Below, one piece after another: positions 48,566 through 58,038 of a stretch of 64,000 nt of DNA; position 1 is the stretch's first letter, and every line of letters starts with the position of its first letter. Below the pieces are notes generated by a model, which was given only the letters and a program-made list of their open reading frames with translations, had not been told where the DNA came from and made no database searches. The position numbers were made by a program, and so were the translations under genes. Origin of the DNA: Bacteroidales bacterium UBA4070 (GTDB lineage: Bacteria; Bacteroidota; Bacteroidia; Bacteroidales; VadinHA17); the NCBI GenBank assembly GCA_002383485.1, contig DFYY01000012.1, positions 1 through 64,000 of the forward strand, in the 5' to 3' direction.

Positions 48566-50752
48566 ATGGCATATCCTTTCGTAAGGCAATATGATGCAAT
48601 GGATTGCGGGCCGGCATGCATAAGCATGGTAGCCCTGAGTCACGGCAAGCGCCTGTCCCTTGAGACAATCCGGAAGAGAGCATGGATCACCCGTGAGGGA
48701 GTCTCTTTACTCGGACTGAAAACGGCTGCCGAGAGCATCGGGTTCAGGGCGGCAGGAGTGAAGATACCTTTCAGCAGGCTTGTAAATGATGCTCCGATGC
48801 CATGCATTGTGCACTGGCGGCAGAACCACTTTATTGTGGTTAACAGGGTGAGCAGCAAGACTGTATGGGTGAGTGATCCGGCCATTGGCAGGCTGAAGAT
48901 GACCCATGACGAGTTTCTGGAGGGATGGTTGCCTGGCGAGGGTGGTGAAGAACCCACCGGGCTTGCACTGCTGCTGGAGCCGGGCCCCACTTTTGCCGCG
49001 TTGCAGGATGACCCTCCGCCAAAGGGGGGATTTGAATTCCTGTTACCCTATCTGAAACCATACCACCGGCAGATAGTGCTGCTTATTCTCGGATTGATAC
49101 TGTCGGGTGGCATCCAGCTTCTTTTTCCCTTCATGACCCAGGCCATCATTGACAGGGGGATTGCTGGCCGTGACATAAGTTTCATATGGCTCATTCTTGC
49201 AGGTCAGCTGGCCCTGACACTTGGCAGGCTGGCTGTCGAGTTCACCAGGGGATGGCTCATTCTTCACGCAGGATCGCGACTGAACATCACAATCGTTTCG
49301 GATTTCCTGGCGAGGCTGATGGGTCTGCCCATTGCATACTTTGACACGAAGCTTAACGGAGACATTCTGCAACGCATTGATGACAACAGCAGGATAGAGA
49401 GTTACCTGACATCTTCGAGCCTTGCCATTCTCTTCTCGCTCTTCAACTTCATTGTCTTCGGAGTGGTTCTGGGCATATACAGTCTTAAGGTTCTGCTTGT
49501 TTTCCTGGCCGGCACTGCCCTTTACGTACTGTATGTGACTCTCTTCATGCCGGCCAGGGAGAGGCTTGACAACATCCGTTTCATGCAGATGGCTGAGGCT
49601 GGCAACCGGATGATAAACATAGTGAACGGCATGCAGGAGATAAAACTGGCAGGCAATGAAGCCTCCAACAGGAGGGAGTGGGAATCGATGCAGAAAGAGA
49701 TCTATGCCACCCGTGTGCGCGGACTCCGTATCATGCAGTTTCAGACTGCGGGAGGAACGCTTATTCACGAATCAGTAAACATCATTATCACGGTTATATC
49801 GGCCACGCTGGTTATCAACGGTTCACTGACCCTCGGCATGATGCTTGCCGTGCAGTTCATAACGGGGCAGCTTAACGGTCCGGTATCACAGATTGTCAGC
49901 TTCATGAGAGCTACCCAGGATGCACAGATAAGCCTCGGAAGACTGGCGGAGGTGCATGCCATGGAACCGGAGGAGGCGGAGGGGAGGAATGGAGAGTCTG
50001 AGATGCCTGAAAAAGCAGATATTGAGATAAGTAACCTTTCTTTCCAGTATGAGGGTCCCGGCTCTCCCTGGGTTCTGCGGAACCTGGACCTGGTCATCCC
50101 GGCCGGGAAGATCACTGCCGTGGTGGGTGAGAGTGGTTCGGGTAAGACCACGCTCCTGAAGATGCTGCTTGGATACTATCCTCCTGCCGGGGGATGCATA
50201 ACAGTGGGGGGAAGGCAACTTGACGGAATAAGCATCTCTTCGCTGCGGCGAAACACAGGCGCCGTGATGCAGGAAGGATACATCTTTCCGGATACGATAC
50301 TCGGTAACATTGCTCCGGGTGAGGATAACCCGGATATTGACAGTGTGGCCGAGGCTGTGAAAGTGGCCAGCCTGAAACAGCTTCTGGACGAACTCCCTTC
50401 AGGCCTGCAGACCCGTGTGGGACAGGGCGGCCACGGACTCAGCCAGGGACAGCGGCAACGCATTCTCATAGCCAGGGTGGTTTACAAGCAGCCCTCCCTG
50501 CTGCTTCTCGATGAAGCCACCAGTGCCCTTGATGCCTCAAATGAAAGAATGATTGTTGAGAATCTTGCCGGGTTCTATGCCGGCAGGACGGCGGTCATCG
50601 TGGCTCACAGGCTGAGCACGGTACGGCATGCTGACAGAATCGTGGTGCTTGAAGGCGGAAGAGTGACAGAGTCCGGTTCCCACGCCGAACTCGCTGCGCT
50701 TAAGGGGACCTATTACAGGCTCATAAAAGATCAGCTTGAGCTTGGACGCTGA
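48566..50752 (+). CDS. C39-peptidase ABC exporter (PCAT)
   Basis: 728 residues. The N-terminal C39 domain is complete: Q8, C14 (DCGPAC), H88 (QNHFIVV) and D104 (VSDPAIG). A six-helix transmembrane domain follows (about 165-440), then the ATPase with GESGSGKTTLL, LSQGQRQRI, LLLDEATSALD and a final H-loop VAHRLSTV. PCATs cut double-glycine leaders and export the core. The ATG at 48566 is chosen because the longer ORF adds 14 residues before a typical C39 start. No HlyD-type adaptor or TolC-like gene is in the window, so outer-membrane passage must use a partner elsewhere. Confidence 0.92.
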   Translation: MAYPFVRQYDAMDCGPACISMVALSHGKRLSLETIRKRAWITREGVSLLGLKTAAESIGFRAAGVKIPFSRLVNDAPMPCIVHWRQNHFIVVNRVSSKTVWVSDPAIGRLKMTHDEFLEGWLPGEGGEEPTGLALLLEPGPTFAALQDDPPPKGGFEFLLPYLKPYHRQIVLLILGLILSGGIQLLFPFMTQAIIDRGIAGRDISFIWLILAGQLALTLGRLAVEFTRGWLILHAGSRLNITIVSDFLARLMGLPIAYFDTKLNGDILQRIDDNSRIESYLTSSSLAILFSLFNFIVFGVVLGIYSLKVLLVFLAGTALYVLYVTLFMPARERLDNIRFMQMAEAGNRMINIVNGMQEIKLAGNEASNRREWESMQKEIYATRVRGLRIMQFQTAGGTLIHESVNIIITVISATLVINGSLTLGMMLAVQFITGQLNGPVSQIVSFMRATQDAQISLGRLAEVHAMEPEEAEGRNGESEMPEKADIEISNLSFQYEGPGSPWVLRNLDLVIPAGKITAVVGESGSGKTTLLKMLLGYYPPAGGCITVGGRQLDGISISSLRRNTGAVMQEGYIFPDTILGNIAPGEDNPDIDSVAEAVKVASLKQLLDELPSGLQTRVGQGGHGLSQGQRQRILIARVVYKQPSLLLLDEATSALDASNERMIVENLAGFYAGRTAVIVAHRLSTVRHADRIVVLEGGRVTESGSHAELAALKGTYYRLIKDQLELGR

Positions 50753-50761
50753 CTTTTTGCC

Positions 50762-50944
50762 TTACTTCTTCCCGGAATATGGTTCGTAATCATCAGGCTG
50801 ATCCCTGAGGCCGCCTCTCTTTCCAAAACCAGTACCCGGTTTTCCGGTTAAACCGTCATTTTTTTTCTTCGCGTACTTGCGATAGAGTGAAAAGCCGGCG
50901 AAGACAAAAGCTGCCGCCAGGATTATGTAGTCTTTGTTTTCCAT
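50762..50944 (-). CDS. Small single-span membrane protein
   Basis: 60 residues. One membrane span (DYIILAAAFVFAGFSLY), then a basic stretch RKYAKKK and a Gly-rich tail with GFGKRGG and an acidic/Tyr end. The start at 50944 is supported by a -7 element at 50971-50978; an ORF start at 51091 would precede the promoter. It converges on the exporter gene with 9 bp between the stops. It is unrelated to the double-glycine leader pattern. Function unknown. Confidence 0.6.
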   Translation of the reverse strand: MENKDYIILAAAFVFAGFSLYRKYAKKKNDGLTGKPGTGFGKRGGLRDQPDDYEPYSGKK

Positions 50945-50970
50945 AGGTAAATGACCTGAAACTTGAATGA

Positions 50971-50978
50971 CAAATTTA
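50971..50978 (-). promoter_or_regulatory. -7 element of the small membrane protein gene
   Basis: TAAATTTG on the minus strand matches TAnnTTTG; transcription would start near 50964, 20 bases before the ATG at 50944. Confidence 0.6.
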
Positions 50979-51127
50979 AGCATTTTGGAGATTGACCGGA
51001 GCCGCATTTCATTTAAATGTTGTATTGGTTTGAGTTTTACCAATAATCCATTATTTTCGTGGTTTGAAAAATGGAGGGGAATTGCATGCAATCCTTCTTT
51101 GTATGAAGCACTGAAGAAAAGGGATTA

Positions 51128-53242
51128 ATGATGACTACAAAAAATCCGGGAGATTCTGTTCATGATGAACAATTCGACGGAACTGAAAAGGCCGCCGAAT
51201 CTACGCAAGAGACAAATGATGCTGAAGCTTTGCCTGTAATGCCGGCGGATGACCTCCGCACAGGGGATGATGAGACCCGCATGGAAACCATAGAGGCTGA
51301 CGAGACTGAAGTTGCCGAACAGTCCGAAGAACAGACTGCAACAGCTGAAGATGCCGAAGAACAGGCTGCAACAGCTGAACAGACCGAAGAAATTACTGCA
51401 ACAGCTGAAAATGCCGAAGAACAGGCTGCAACAGCTGAACAGGGCAAAGAGGAGACTGTTGTTGCTGAACGGGCTGAGGAAGAATCGGTCAACTATGACG
51501 AGATCGAACTGCCTCCGGTGGATTACAGCGGTTTCTCAAGAAAGGATCTGGTGGAGACACTGGCCCTGATAGTTGAGAACAGACCACCGGCAGAGATCAT
51601 TGACGATGTTGCCCGCATCAAGGAGTTCTTCTACAAGAAGACGAAGGCAGAGTTCAATGAAAAGCGGCTGAATTTTGCGAAGGAAGGAGGTAACATAGAG
51701 GATTACAAATCCGAGCCGGATGAACTGGAAAACAGGATAAAGGGGATCCTGGAGACTTACCGCAACCGCAGGAGTGATTTCAACAGGATACAGGAAAGCG
51801 AAAAGCAGGATAACCTGCGCAGGAAGCTTGAGATAATCGAACAGATAAAGGATCTGGTCAACCGCGAGGAAGCCATAAACAAGACCTTTCAGGAGTTTCG
51901 CAACCTGCAGAGCGCATGGCATAACACGGGCATTGTTCCTCAGACAGCCGTCAAGGATCTGTGGGAGAACTATCACCACAGCGTGGAGATGTTCTATGAT
52001 TACATCAAGATCAACCGTGAGCTCAGAGACCTTGACCTGAGGAAGAACCTCGAGTCCAAGATAGTTCTCTGTGAAAAGGCAGAGGAACTCCTGATGGAGC
52101 CCAACGCCGTTACAGCGTTCAAGCTTCTCCAGGATTACCATAACCAATGGCGGGAGATCGGTCCGGTACCGCATGAGAACAAGAACGATGTCTGGGAGCG
52201 CTTTCGCGAAGCCACAACCAAGGTAAACAAGAGGCACCATGAGTACTTTGAGAAACAAAAGGATGACCAGAAGAAGAACCTCGATGCAAAAACTGCCCTC
52301 TGCGAAAAGGTAGAAGAGATTGCTGCAGGCGAAATACTCACTTTTGCCGATTTCAAGGAAAAATCCGATGCCATTCTTGAGTGTCAGAAGCTCTGGAAGA
52401 CAATCGGTTTCGCCCCGAAGAAGCACAACAACAAGATATACCAGCGGTTCAGGACCGCCTGCGACAGCTTCTTTGAGAAGAAGCGCACATTCTTTGCCGA
52501 CAGCAAAGAGATACAGGTAAAGAACCTTCAGATCAAGACAGAACTATGCCTCAAGGCTGAAGCCCTTCAGGAGAGCACTGACTGGAAAGAGACCTCCGAA
52601 ATGCTCATCCGGCTTCAGAAGGAGTGGAAGGAGACTGGACCGGTGCCGAAAAAATATTCAGAGAAAATATGGAAACGGTTCCGTAAGGCATGTGACACCT
52701 TCTTTACAAGGAAGTCTGAATATTTTGCCGGCAGGGATACTTCATACGAAGACAACCTGAAATCCAAGCTGGCAATCATCGAAGAGCTCGAGGCCTTTGA
52801 CCCGGGTGATGACATGAAGGCAGGCTTTGAAAAGCTTAAGGATATCCAGAAACGGTGGACTGAGATCGGTTATGTTCCCTTCAACAGGAAGGAGGAGATA
52901 GCATGGCGTTACAAGGAGGCTCTCAATAAGAAGTTTGACAAACTGAAGCTTGATGACGAGGACAAGAATATCCTTCGGTACAGGAGCAAGGTAGACAATG
53001 CCAGATCCAATCCCCGTGCCGCCAGTAAGGTGAGAAACGAGCGCGAGAAGTTCTACAGCAGGATCAAACAGTTGGAGAGTGATATTGTTCTCTGGGAAAA
53101 CAATATCGGGTTCTTTGCCAAATCGGCCAAAGCTGACACCATGATCAAAGAGGTTGAGGAGAAAATTGCAGAAGCTAAGAGAAACATCAAGATTCTCGAA
53201 GAGAAGGTAAAGCTGATTGACAACTCGATGTACGAAGATTAG
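51128..53242 (+). CDS. DUF349 repeat protein with acidic N-terminal minisatellite
   Basis: 704 residues. An acidic, disordered N-terminus (1-125) contains 10-residue repeats of the type ATAEDAEEQA. From about 150 to 630 there are DUF349 repeats, each with a Trp-rich core such as QDYHNQWREIGPVPHENKND and LQKEWKETGPVPKKYSEKIW, and a coiled coil ends the protein (650-700). DUF349 proteins are cytosolic helical proteins of uncertain function; some have been linked to ribosomes or RNA binding. Single gene upstream of pyrG (37 bp). Confidence 0.83.
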   Translation: MMTTKNPGDSVHDEQFDGTEKAAESTQETNDAEALPVMPADDLRTGDDETRMETIEADETEVAEQSEEQTATAEDAEEQAATAEQTEEITATAENAEEQAATAEQGKEETVVAERAEEESVNYDEIELPPVDYSGFSRKDLVETLALIVENRPPAEIIDDVARIKEFFYKKTKAEFNEKRLNFAKEGGNIEDYKSEPDELENRIKGILETYRNRRSDFNRIQESEKQDNLRRKLEIIEQIKDLVNREEAINKTFQEFRNLQSAWHNTGIVPQTAVKDLWENYHHSVEMFYDYIKINRELRDLDLRKNLESKIVLCEKAEELLMEPNAVTAFKLLQDYHNQWREIGPVPHENKNDVWERFREATTKVNKRHHEYFEKQKDDQKKNLDAKTALCEKVEEIAAGEILTFADFKEKSDAILECQKLWKTIGFAPKKHNNKIYQRFRTACDSFFEKKRTFFADSKEIQVKNLQIKTELCLKAEALQESTDWKETSEMLIRLQKEWKETGPVPKKYSEKIWKRFRKACDTFFTRKSEYFAGRDTSYEDNLKSKLAIIEELEAFDPGDDMKAGFEKLKDIQKRWTEIGYVPFNRKEEIAWRYKEALNKKFDKLKLDDEDKNILRYRSKVDNARSNPRAASKVRNEREKFYSRIKQLESDIVLWENNIGFFAKSAKADTMIKEVEEKIAEAKRNIKILEEKVKLIDNSMYED
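51309..51480 (+). repeat. 30-bp coding minisatellite
   Basis: About five in-frame copies of a 30-bp unit with the core GCAACAGCTGAA and CCGAAGAA. The copies alternate between two forms (GAACAG and GAAGAT/GAAAAT), giving a 60-bp higher-order period. The unit is a multiple of three, so copy-number change would lengthen or shorten the acidic tail without frameshift. Confidence 0.8.
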
Positions 53243-53279
53243 TATTTCTCACTCCCGATAAGAAAAAAAAGGATCAGCT

Positions 53280-54923
53280 GTGACGGATGTAAAATATATT
53301 TTTGTTACCGGCGGAGTTACCTCTTCACTGGGCAAGGGGATTATTTCCGCCTCCCTTGCGAAACTGCTGCAGGCTCGAGGTTATTCTGTCACCATCCAGA
53401 AGCTTGATCCCTATATAAATGTTGATCCCGGCACGCTGAATCCCTACGAGCACGGTGAGTGTTTCGTTACTGTAGATGGGGCGGAGACCGATCTTGATCT
53501 TGGTCATTATGAACGTTTTCTGAACGTTCATACAACACAGGCCAACAATGTCACTACAGGCAGAATTTACCAGTCCGTAATCAATAAGGAGCGGAAGGGT
53601 GATTACCTTGGCAAGACCGTTCAGGTCATTCCTCATATCACCGATGAGATAAAGCGGAGTATTAAGCTCGTCGGTTCCGGAGGAAGTTACGAGATAGTAA
53701 TCACGGAGATCGGCGGGACGGTTGGCGACATTGAATCGCTGCCCTACATAGAAGCCGTAAGGCAGCTGCGCTGGGAGCTTGGTCCTCAGAACTGCATCGT
53801 CATTCATCTTACGCTTGTGCCTTTCCTTCATGCTTCCGGAGAGTTGAAGACAAAGCCCACGCAGCATTCAGTCAAGATGCTGCTGGAGGAGGGAATTCAG
53901 CCTGACGTCCTGGTACTCAGAACCGAACATCCCCTCACCGATGACCTCAGAAGGAAGGTTGCGCTCTTCTGCAACGTCGAAGCCGGAGCCGTGGTTGAGT
54001 CAATAGACGTCTCAACGATCTACGAGGTGCCCATCCGCATGCAGAAGGAGATGCTTGACCAGACGGTTCTGCGCAAGCTGGGTCTGCCTGCAGGTGAAGA
54101 GCCCCCGCTTTTAGAGTGGAAAGAGTTCCTTCACAAGCTTAAAAATCCTTCGCACAGGCTGAAAGTGGCCCTTGTCGGCAAGTATGTCGAGCTGGCTGAC
54201 GCCTACAAATCGATCACTGAAGCATTTGTACATGCAGGTGCTGCCAACGAGGCAGCTGTTGAACTGACAATGATCCACTCGGAGGAGATCACTGAAAACA
54301 ACTTTATTGAAAGACTGGCAGGATTTGACGGGATTGTGGTTGCGCCGGGGTTCGGTTCACGCGGTATTGAGGGAAAGATACTGACAGTTAACTATGCACG
54401 CACGAATGACATACCTTTCCTGGGAATCTGCCTGGGCATGCAATGCGCCGTGATAGAATTTGCACGGAATGTGCTGGGTCTGGAAGGTGCACACTCCACT
54501 GAGATAAATCCCAAGGCAAAGCATCCCGTCATTGATCTTATGGAGGAACAGAAGAGTGTGACGGAGAAGGGCGGCACAATGAGGCTTGGCAGCTACAGTT
54601 GCGAGCTGCTGCACGGCTCCGAATCATGGAAATGCTACAGGAAAGAGGAGGTGGCAGAACGGCACCGCCACAGGTACGAATTCAATAACAAATATCTGGC
54701 AGACTTTCGCAGTGCCGGCATGCTTCCGTGCGGTACCAATCCGCAATCGGGGCTTGTTGAGATCATGGAGATCCCGTCTCACAGCTGGTTCGTAGGAGTA
54801 CAATTTCACCCAGAATACAGCAGCACCGTGGTGAAGCCTCATCCTCTATTCGTGGGATTTGTCAGGGCCTGCATCAAAAAAAAAGCAACAATAGATAAAA
54901 GGGAAAAAAAGACTAATGGATAG
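53280..54923 (+). CDS. pyrG: CTP synthase
   Basis: 547 residues. It makes CTP from UTP, ATP and glutamine. Synthase domain: KYIFVTGGVTSSLGKGI near 5, SLAKLLQARGYSV, KLDPYINVDPGTLNPYEHGE near 41. Glutamine amidotransferase domain: FLGICLGMQCAVIEFARN with the nucleophile Cys near 383, and FHPEYSS near 512 with the catalytic His and Glu. The start is GTG at 53280 after AAGGATC, the only codon fitting the family start. yidC begins inside its last codons (8-bp overlap). Confidence 0.97.
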   Translation: MTDVKYIFVTGGVTSSLGKGIISASLAKLLQARGYSVTIQKLDPYINVDPGTLNPYEHGECFVTVDGAETDLDLGHYERFLNVHTTQANNVTTGRIYQSVINKERKGDYLGKTVQVIPHITDEIKRSIKLVGSGGSYEIVITEIGGTVGDIESLPYIEAVRQLRWELGPQNCIVIHLTLVPFLHASGELKTKPTQHSVKMLLEEGIQPDVLVLRTEHPLTDDLRRKVALFCNVEAGAVVESIDVSTIYEVPIRMQKEMLDQTVLRKLGLPAGEEPPLLEWKEFLHKLKNPSHRLKVALVGKYVELADAYKSITEAFVHAGAANEAAVELTMIHSEEITENNFIERLAGFDGIVVAPGFGSRGIEGKILTVNYARTNDIPFLGICLGMQCAVIEFARNVLGLEGAHSTEINPKAKHPVIDLMEEQKSVTEKGGTMRLGSYSCELLHGSESWKCYRKEEVAERHRHRYEFNNKYLADFRSAGMLPCGTNPQSGLVEIMEIPSHSWFVGVQFHPEYSSTVVKPHPLFVGFVRACIKKKATIDKREKKTNG

Positions 54924-56892
54924 GAATACAGTTACCGGCATCATACTTATTTTTCTGATCTTTCTCGGCTTCAGTCTGTATAACAATCACAGGACCGGGA
55001 AATTTTTCGAAGCTGAAACGGAATATGCAGACTCTCTGTACGCTGCCGGAAATTATGACGAGGCACGGGAGTCATACATCAGGGCGCTGAACTTCAAGCC
55101 CAAAGATCAGCCCACCATCAATAAGGTGATGGAGCTCAACACCAGGCTCGGCCTCAGAACGGAGACCCCTCAGATACAGGCGGCAACAGTCACCTCTGAC
55201 ACCGCTGCCACTGCTTCAGCCATGCCTGTCCCTGTGACAGACAGCAATGCCTACGGAGTCTTTTCAGCCCGCGTCACCGGAGAAGAAGGGTTATATACTC
55301 TGGAAAATGACCTGATGGTAATGAAAGTCTCTGCCAGTGGCGGTAAGCCATATTCGGTGATGCTGAAGAATTACACAACACATGACGGACGGCCTGTTGT
55401 ACTCTTTGACGGTGACTCAACTGTGTTCGGATTCAAATTCTTTACTGTAGACAATAAACCCATCAGGACTGATGAGCTTTATTTTGCCCCGGTGGACTAT
55501 AACGGCACAGTAACGGCGACCAGCGGACCGGCCAGTCTGACAATGAGGCTCGAGGCCGCCAGCGGTGGCTATATTGACTATATCTATACAATGCTCCCCG
55601 GGGAGTACATGGTCAATTTTGAGTCCAGGTTCAGCGGACTTGCCCCGGTGATACCTGCAAATACCACTTCGATGGCTCTTGACTGGAAGATGTATATTCC
55701 GCAGCAGGAGAAGGGAAGGCAGAATGAGGATATGTACACCGGACTGAAGTATAAGGTCTATCAGGAGGGTGTGGAGGACCTTGGCGGTGTGCGGATGCAG
55801 AGGCAGAAAAAGGATGTGGTATCGGAAAGCCTGATGAAGACTGACTGGATAGCATACAAGGATCAGTTCTTCTCCTCTGTTGTCATTGCGGAAGACTTCT
55901 TCATCAATGCTGCAGTCAAATCAACCAATGCCAACCCGACATCGAAATACCTGAGGTTCTTCGAGTCTGAGATAGGTGTTCCTTACACCCACGGTGACAA
56001 CAGTACCGTGAACATGAAGTTCTATTTCGGCCCCAACAGCTTCACGCTCATGAAGAAGTATGATATGCAGCTTGAAGAGCTTGTATTCCTTGGCCGGAAC
56101 ATAATACGTTGGATCAACCAGTTTGTGATTATCCCGATCTTCAATGTGCTGGATAACTTTATTGTCAATTACGGACTGATAATCCTGATCCTGACCCTCA
56201 TAATCAAGGCTGTCCTATTCCCGCTTACGCACAAGTCGTTTATCAGTCAGGCCAAGATGAGGGTGATGAAGCCGATGGTTGACGAGCTTGCGAAAAAGTA
56301 TCCGAAGCAGGAGGATGCCATGAAGAAGCAGCAGGCTACCATGGATCTCTACAAGAAGGCCGGTGTAAGCCCGATGGGAGGATGTCTGCCTATGTTGCTT
56401 CAGATGCCTATCCTCTTTGCCATGTTCCGTTTCTTCCCCACCTCCATAGAGCTGAGGCACCAGGGATTTCTCTGGGCAAAGGACCTGTCAACCTACGACA
56501 GCATACTTGATCTTCCCTTCACCATACCTATGTACGGTGACCATGTAAGTCTCTTCACCCTGCTAATGACCGCATCGACACTCATATCAACCAAGATCAC
56601 CAATCCGTCAGGCGGCCAGGAACAGATGCCGGGGATGAAGACGATGATGTACCTTATGCCTGTGATGTTCATGCTCATACTGAACAACTTCTCAGCCGGT
56701 CTTACATATTATTACTTCCTTGCTAACGTAATTACGATTATCCAGACTCAGGTGTCACGCCGTTTCGTAAATGAGAATGAGATACTTAAGAAGATTGAAG
56801 AAAACAGGAAGAAGCCTGTGAAAAAATCAAAGTGGCAGCAGCGTCTTGAAGAGGCTTCGAAGCGCGGCGGACGCCCCTTGCCTAAAAAATAG
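54916..56892 (+). CDS. yidC: Membrane protein insertase YidC
   Basis: 658 residues. N-terminal span (TVTGIILIFLIFLGFSLY), a large periplasmic beta-sandwich (about 100-370), then the insertase core with five spans (about 380-620), including YGLIILILTLIIKAVLFPLT and GGCLPMLLQMPILFAMFRFF, and a basic C-terminal tail (KKPVKKSKWQQRL). It inserts and folds inner-membrane proteins with or without SecYEG. It overlaps pyrG by 8 bp, so the two are coupled. Confidence 0.96.
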   Translation: MDRNTVTGIILIFLIFLGFSLYNNHRTGKFFEAETEYADSLYAAGNYDEARESYIRALNFKPKDQPTINKVMELNTRLGLRTETPQIQAATVTSDTAATASAMPVPVTDSNAYGVFSARVTGEEGLYTLENDLMVMKVSASGGKPYSVMLKNYTTHDGRPVVLFDGDSTVFGFKFFTVDNKPIRTDELYFAPVDYNGTVTATSGPASLTMRLEAASGGYIDYIYTMLPGEYMVNFESRFSGLAPVIPANTTSMALDWKMYIPQQEKGRQNEDMYTGLKYKVYQEGVEDLGGVRMQRQKKDVVSESLMKTDWIAYKDQFFSSVVIAEDFFINAAVKSTNANPTSKYLRFFESEIGVPYTHGDNSTVNMKFYFGPNSFTLMKKYDMQLEELVFLGRNIIRWINQFVIIPIFNVLDNFIVNYGLIILILTLIIKAVLFPLTHKSFISQAKMRVMKPMVDELAKKYPKQEDAMKKQQATMDLYKKAGVSPMGGCLPMLLQMPILFAMFRFFPTSIELRHQGFLWAKDLSTYDSILDLPFTIPMYGDHVSLFTLLMTASTLISTKITNPSGGQEQMPGMKTMMYLMPVMFMLILNNFSAGLTYYYFLANVITIIQTQVSRRFVNENEILKKIEENRKKPVKKSKWQQRLEEASKRGGRPLPKK

Positions 56893-56991
56893 TCTGCAAA
56901 AACTGCTTTTCAACATTTTTTAACATTTTACTGCTAAAGTTCCATGTTTCTAAAAAAATAAAGCTAATTTCGTGCTTTAATTTTAAATGAA

Positions 56992-58032
56992 ATGGGGAAA
57001 AAGGTTAAAAACAAAGACATTGCCGCAAGACTAGGTCTTTCAGGCACATTAGTATCATTAGTGCTGAACAATAAGGCAGATCAGCACGGAATCAAGAAAG
57101 AAACACAGGAGAGGGTGCTTGCAGTGGCGAAGCAGATGGGCTATTTCAATGCTGCTGCCGAGAAGGGTGAGACGGTACCGGCGGAGGAGAAGCCCGGGAT
57201 CATCGGAATGGTGGTTCCCTCGATGAATGATCCGTTCATCTATGAGATTACCCCGTACCTGCAAAAGGCTTTCTCAAGTATAGGCCTTGGATTTTCAGTC
57301 TTTACCAGGGATCCGGACGACATGCGTTTCAACAGGCTGACAACCTCACTGAAAAAGTTTTTCAGCGGAATGATCCTGGTTGGTAACGCAGCGGATGACA
57401 ACGTGGTAAGAGCACTGAACCGTGACTCATACCCGGTTGTTTTGCTTGAGAAGAGCATAAAGAGGATGAGGCTTAATACTGTCTGCTCAGACAGGATTGC
57501 CGGTGCCGCCATAATGACACAGCATCTCACATCACTCGGGCTTAAGAATCTTCTGATAATCTCAGGAGAGGATTCCGCTTCATACGACAAGGAGATGCTG
57601 GAGGAGCTCAGAAATTCGACTAAGAAGTCCAAAAACTTTGATTCGGTGCACTTTACCGTTGCTGAGCTGCCGAAAGCCGGGGATAAGTTTGATTTTACAG
57701 CGATAGAGAATTTCCTGAGACCACCACACAGGAGTGATGCAATCATTGTGCTTAATTCCCCGCTGGTATTCCCGCTTTACCTGGCACTGCAGGCCAAGAA
57801 TATACGGATACCGCAGGATGTGGCACTTGTCTCCATGGAAGACGGAATTGGTTTTGACCTTCTGACCACTCCGGTCACCAGGTTGCGCAGACCCCTGGCA
57901 GCTATGTCACTCAAGGTTGCCAACATCATCTGGTCCGAGGTCAAGAATAAGGGCAAGAGCAAATATAAGCGCCAGGTCAACATGGCTCCCGAGCTTCTTA
58001 TCAGGAGCAGTTGCGGCTCTTATCAAAAATAA
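56992..58032 (+). CDS. LacI-family transcription regulator
   Basis: 346 residues. The N-terminal helix-turn-helix is VKNKDIAARLGLSGTLVSLV with the hinge VLNNKADQHGIKKETQERVL; a periplasmic-binding-protein-like effector domain follows (about 68-340: GIIGMVVPSMNDPFIYEI; VALVSMEDGIGFDLLTTPVT). LacI proteins normally respond to a sugar ligand. Only 6 bp separate it from the transglutaminase gene, and GH92 follows, so it is likely to control its own glycan operon. No operator palindrome was identified in the 99 bp upstream. Confidence 0.9.
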   Translation: MGKKVKNKDIAARLGLSGTLVSLVLNNKADQHGIKKETQERVLAVAKQMGYFNAAAEKGETVPAEEKPGIIGMVVPSMNDPFIYEITPYLQKAFSSIGLGFSVFTRDPDDMRFNRLTTSLKKFFSGMILVGNAADDNVVRALNRDSYPVVLLEKSIKRMRLNTVCSDRIAGAAIMTQHLTSLGLKNLLIISGEDSASYDKEMLEELRNSTKKSKNFDSVHFTVAELPKAGDKFDFTAIENFLRPPHRSDAIIVLNSPLVFPLYLALQAKNIRIPQDVALVSMEDGIGFDLLTTPVTRLRRPLAAMSLKVANIIWSEVKNKGKSKYKRQVNMAPELLIRSSCGSYQK

Positions 58033-58038
58033 TGTTCA

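Noticed and set aside
50762..50944. Small membrane protein as a second double-glycine peptide
   Set aside because: It has a membrane span rather than the LSxxELxxIxGG leader, and its GG is preceded by basic residues.
51536..52426. 296-codon minus-strand ORF opposite the DUF349 gene
   Set aside because: The Leu/Val-rich product is the complement of Glu/Lys-rich helices; no start signals or motifs.
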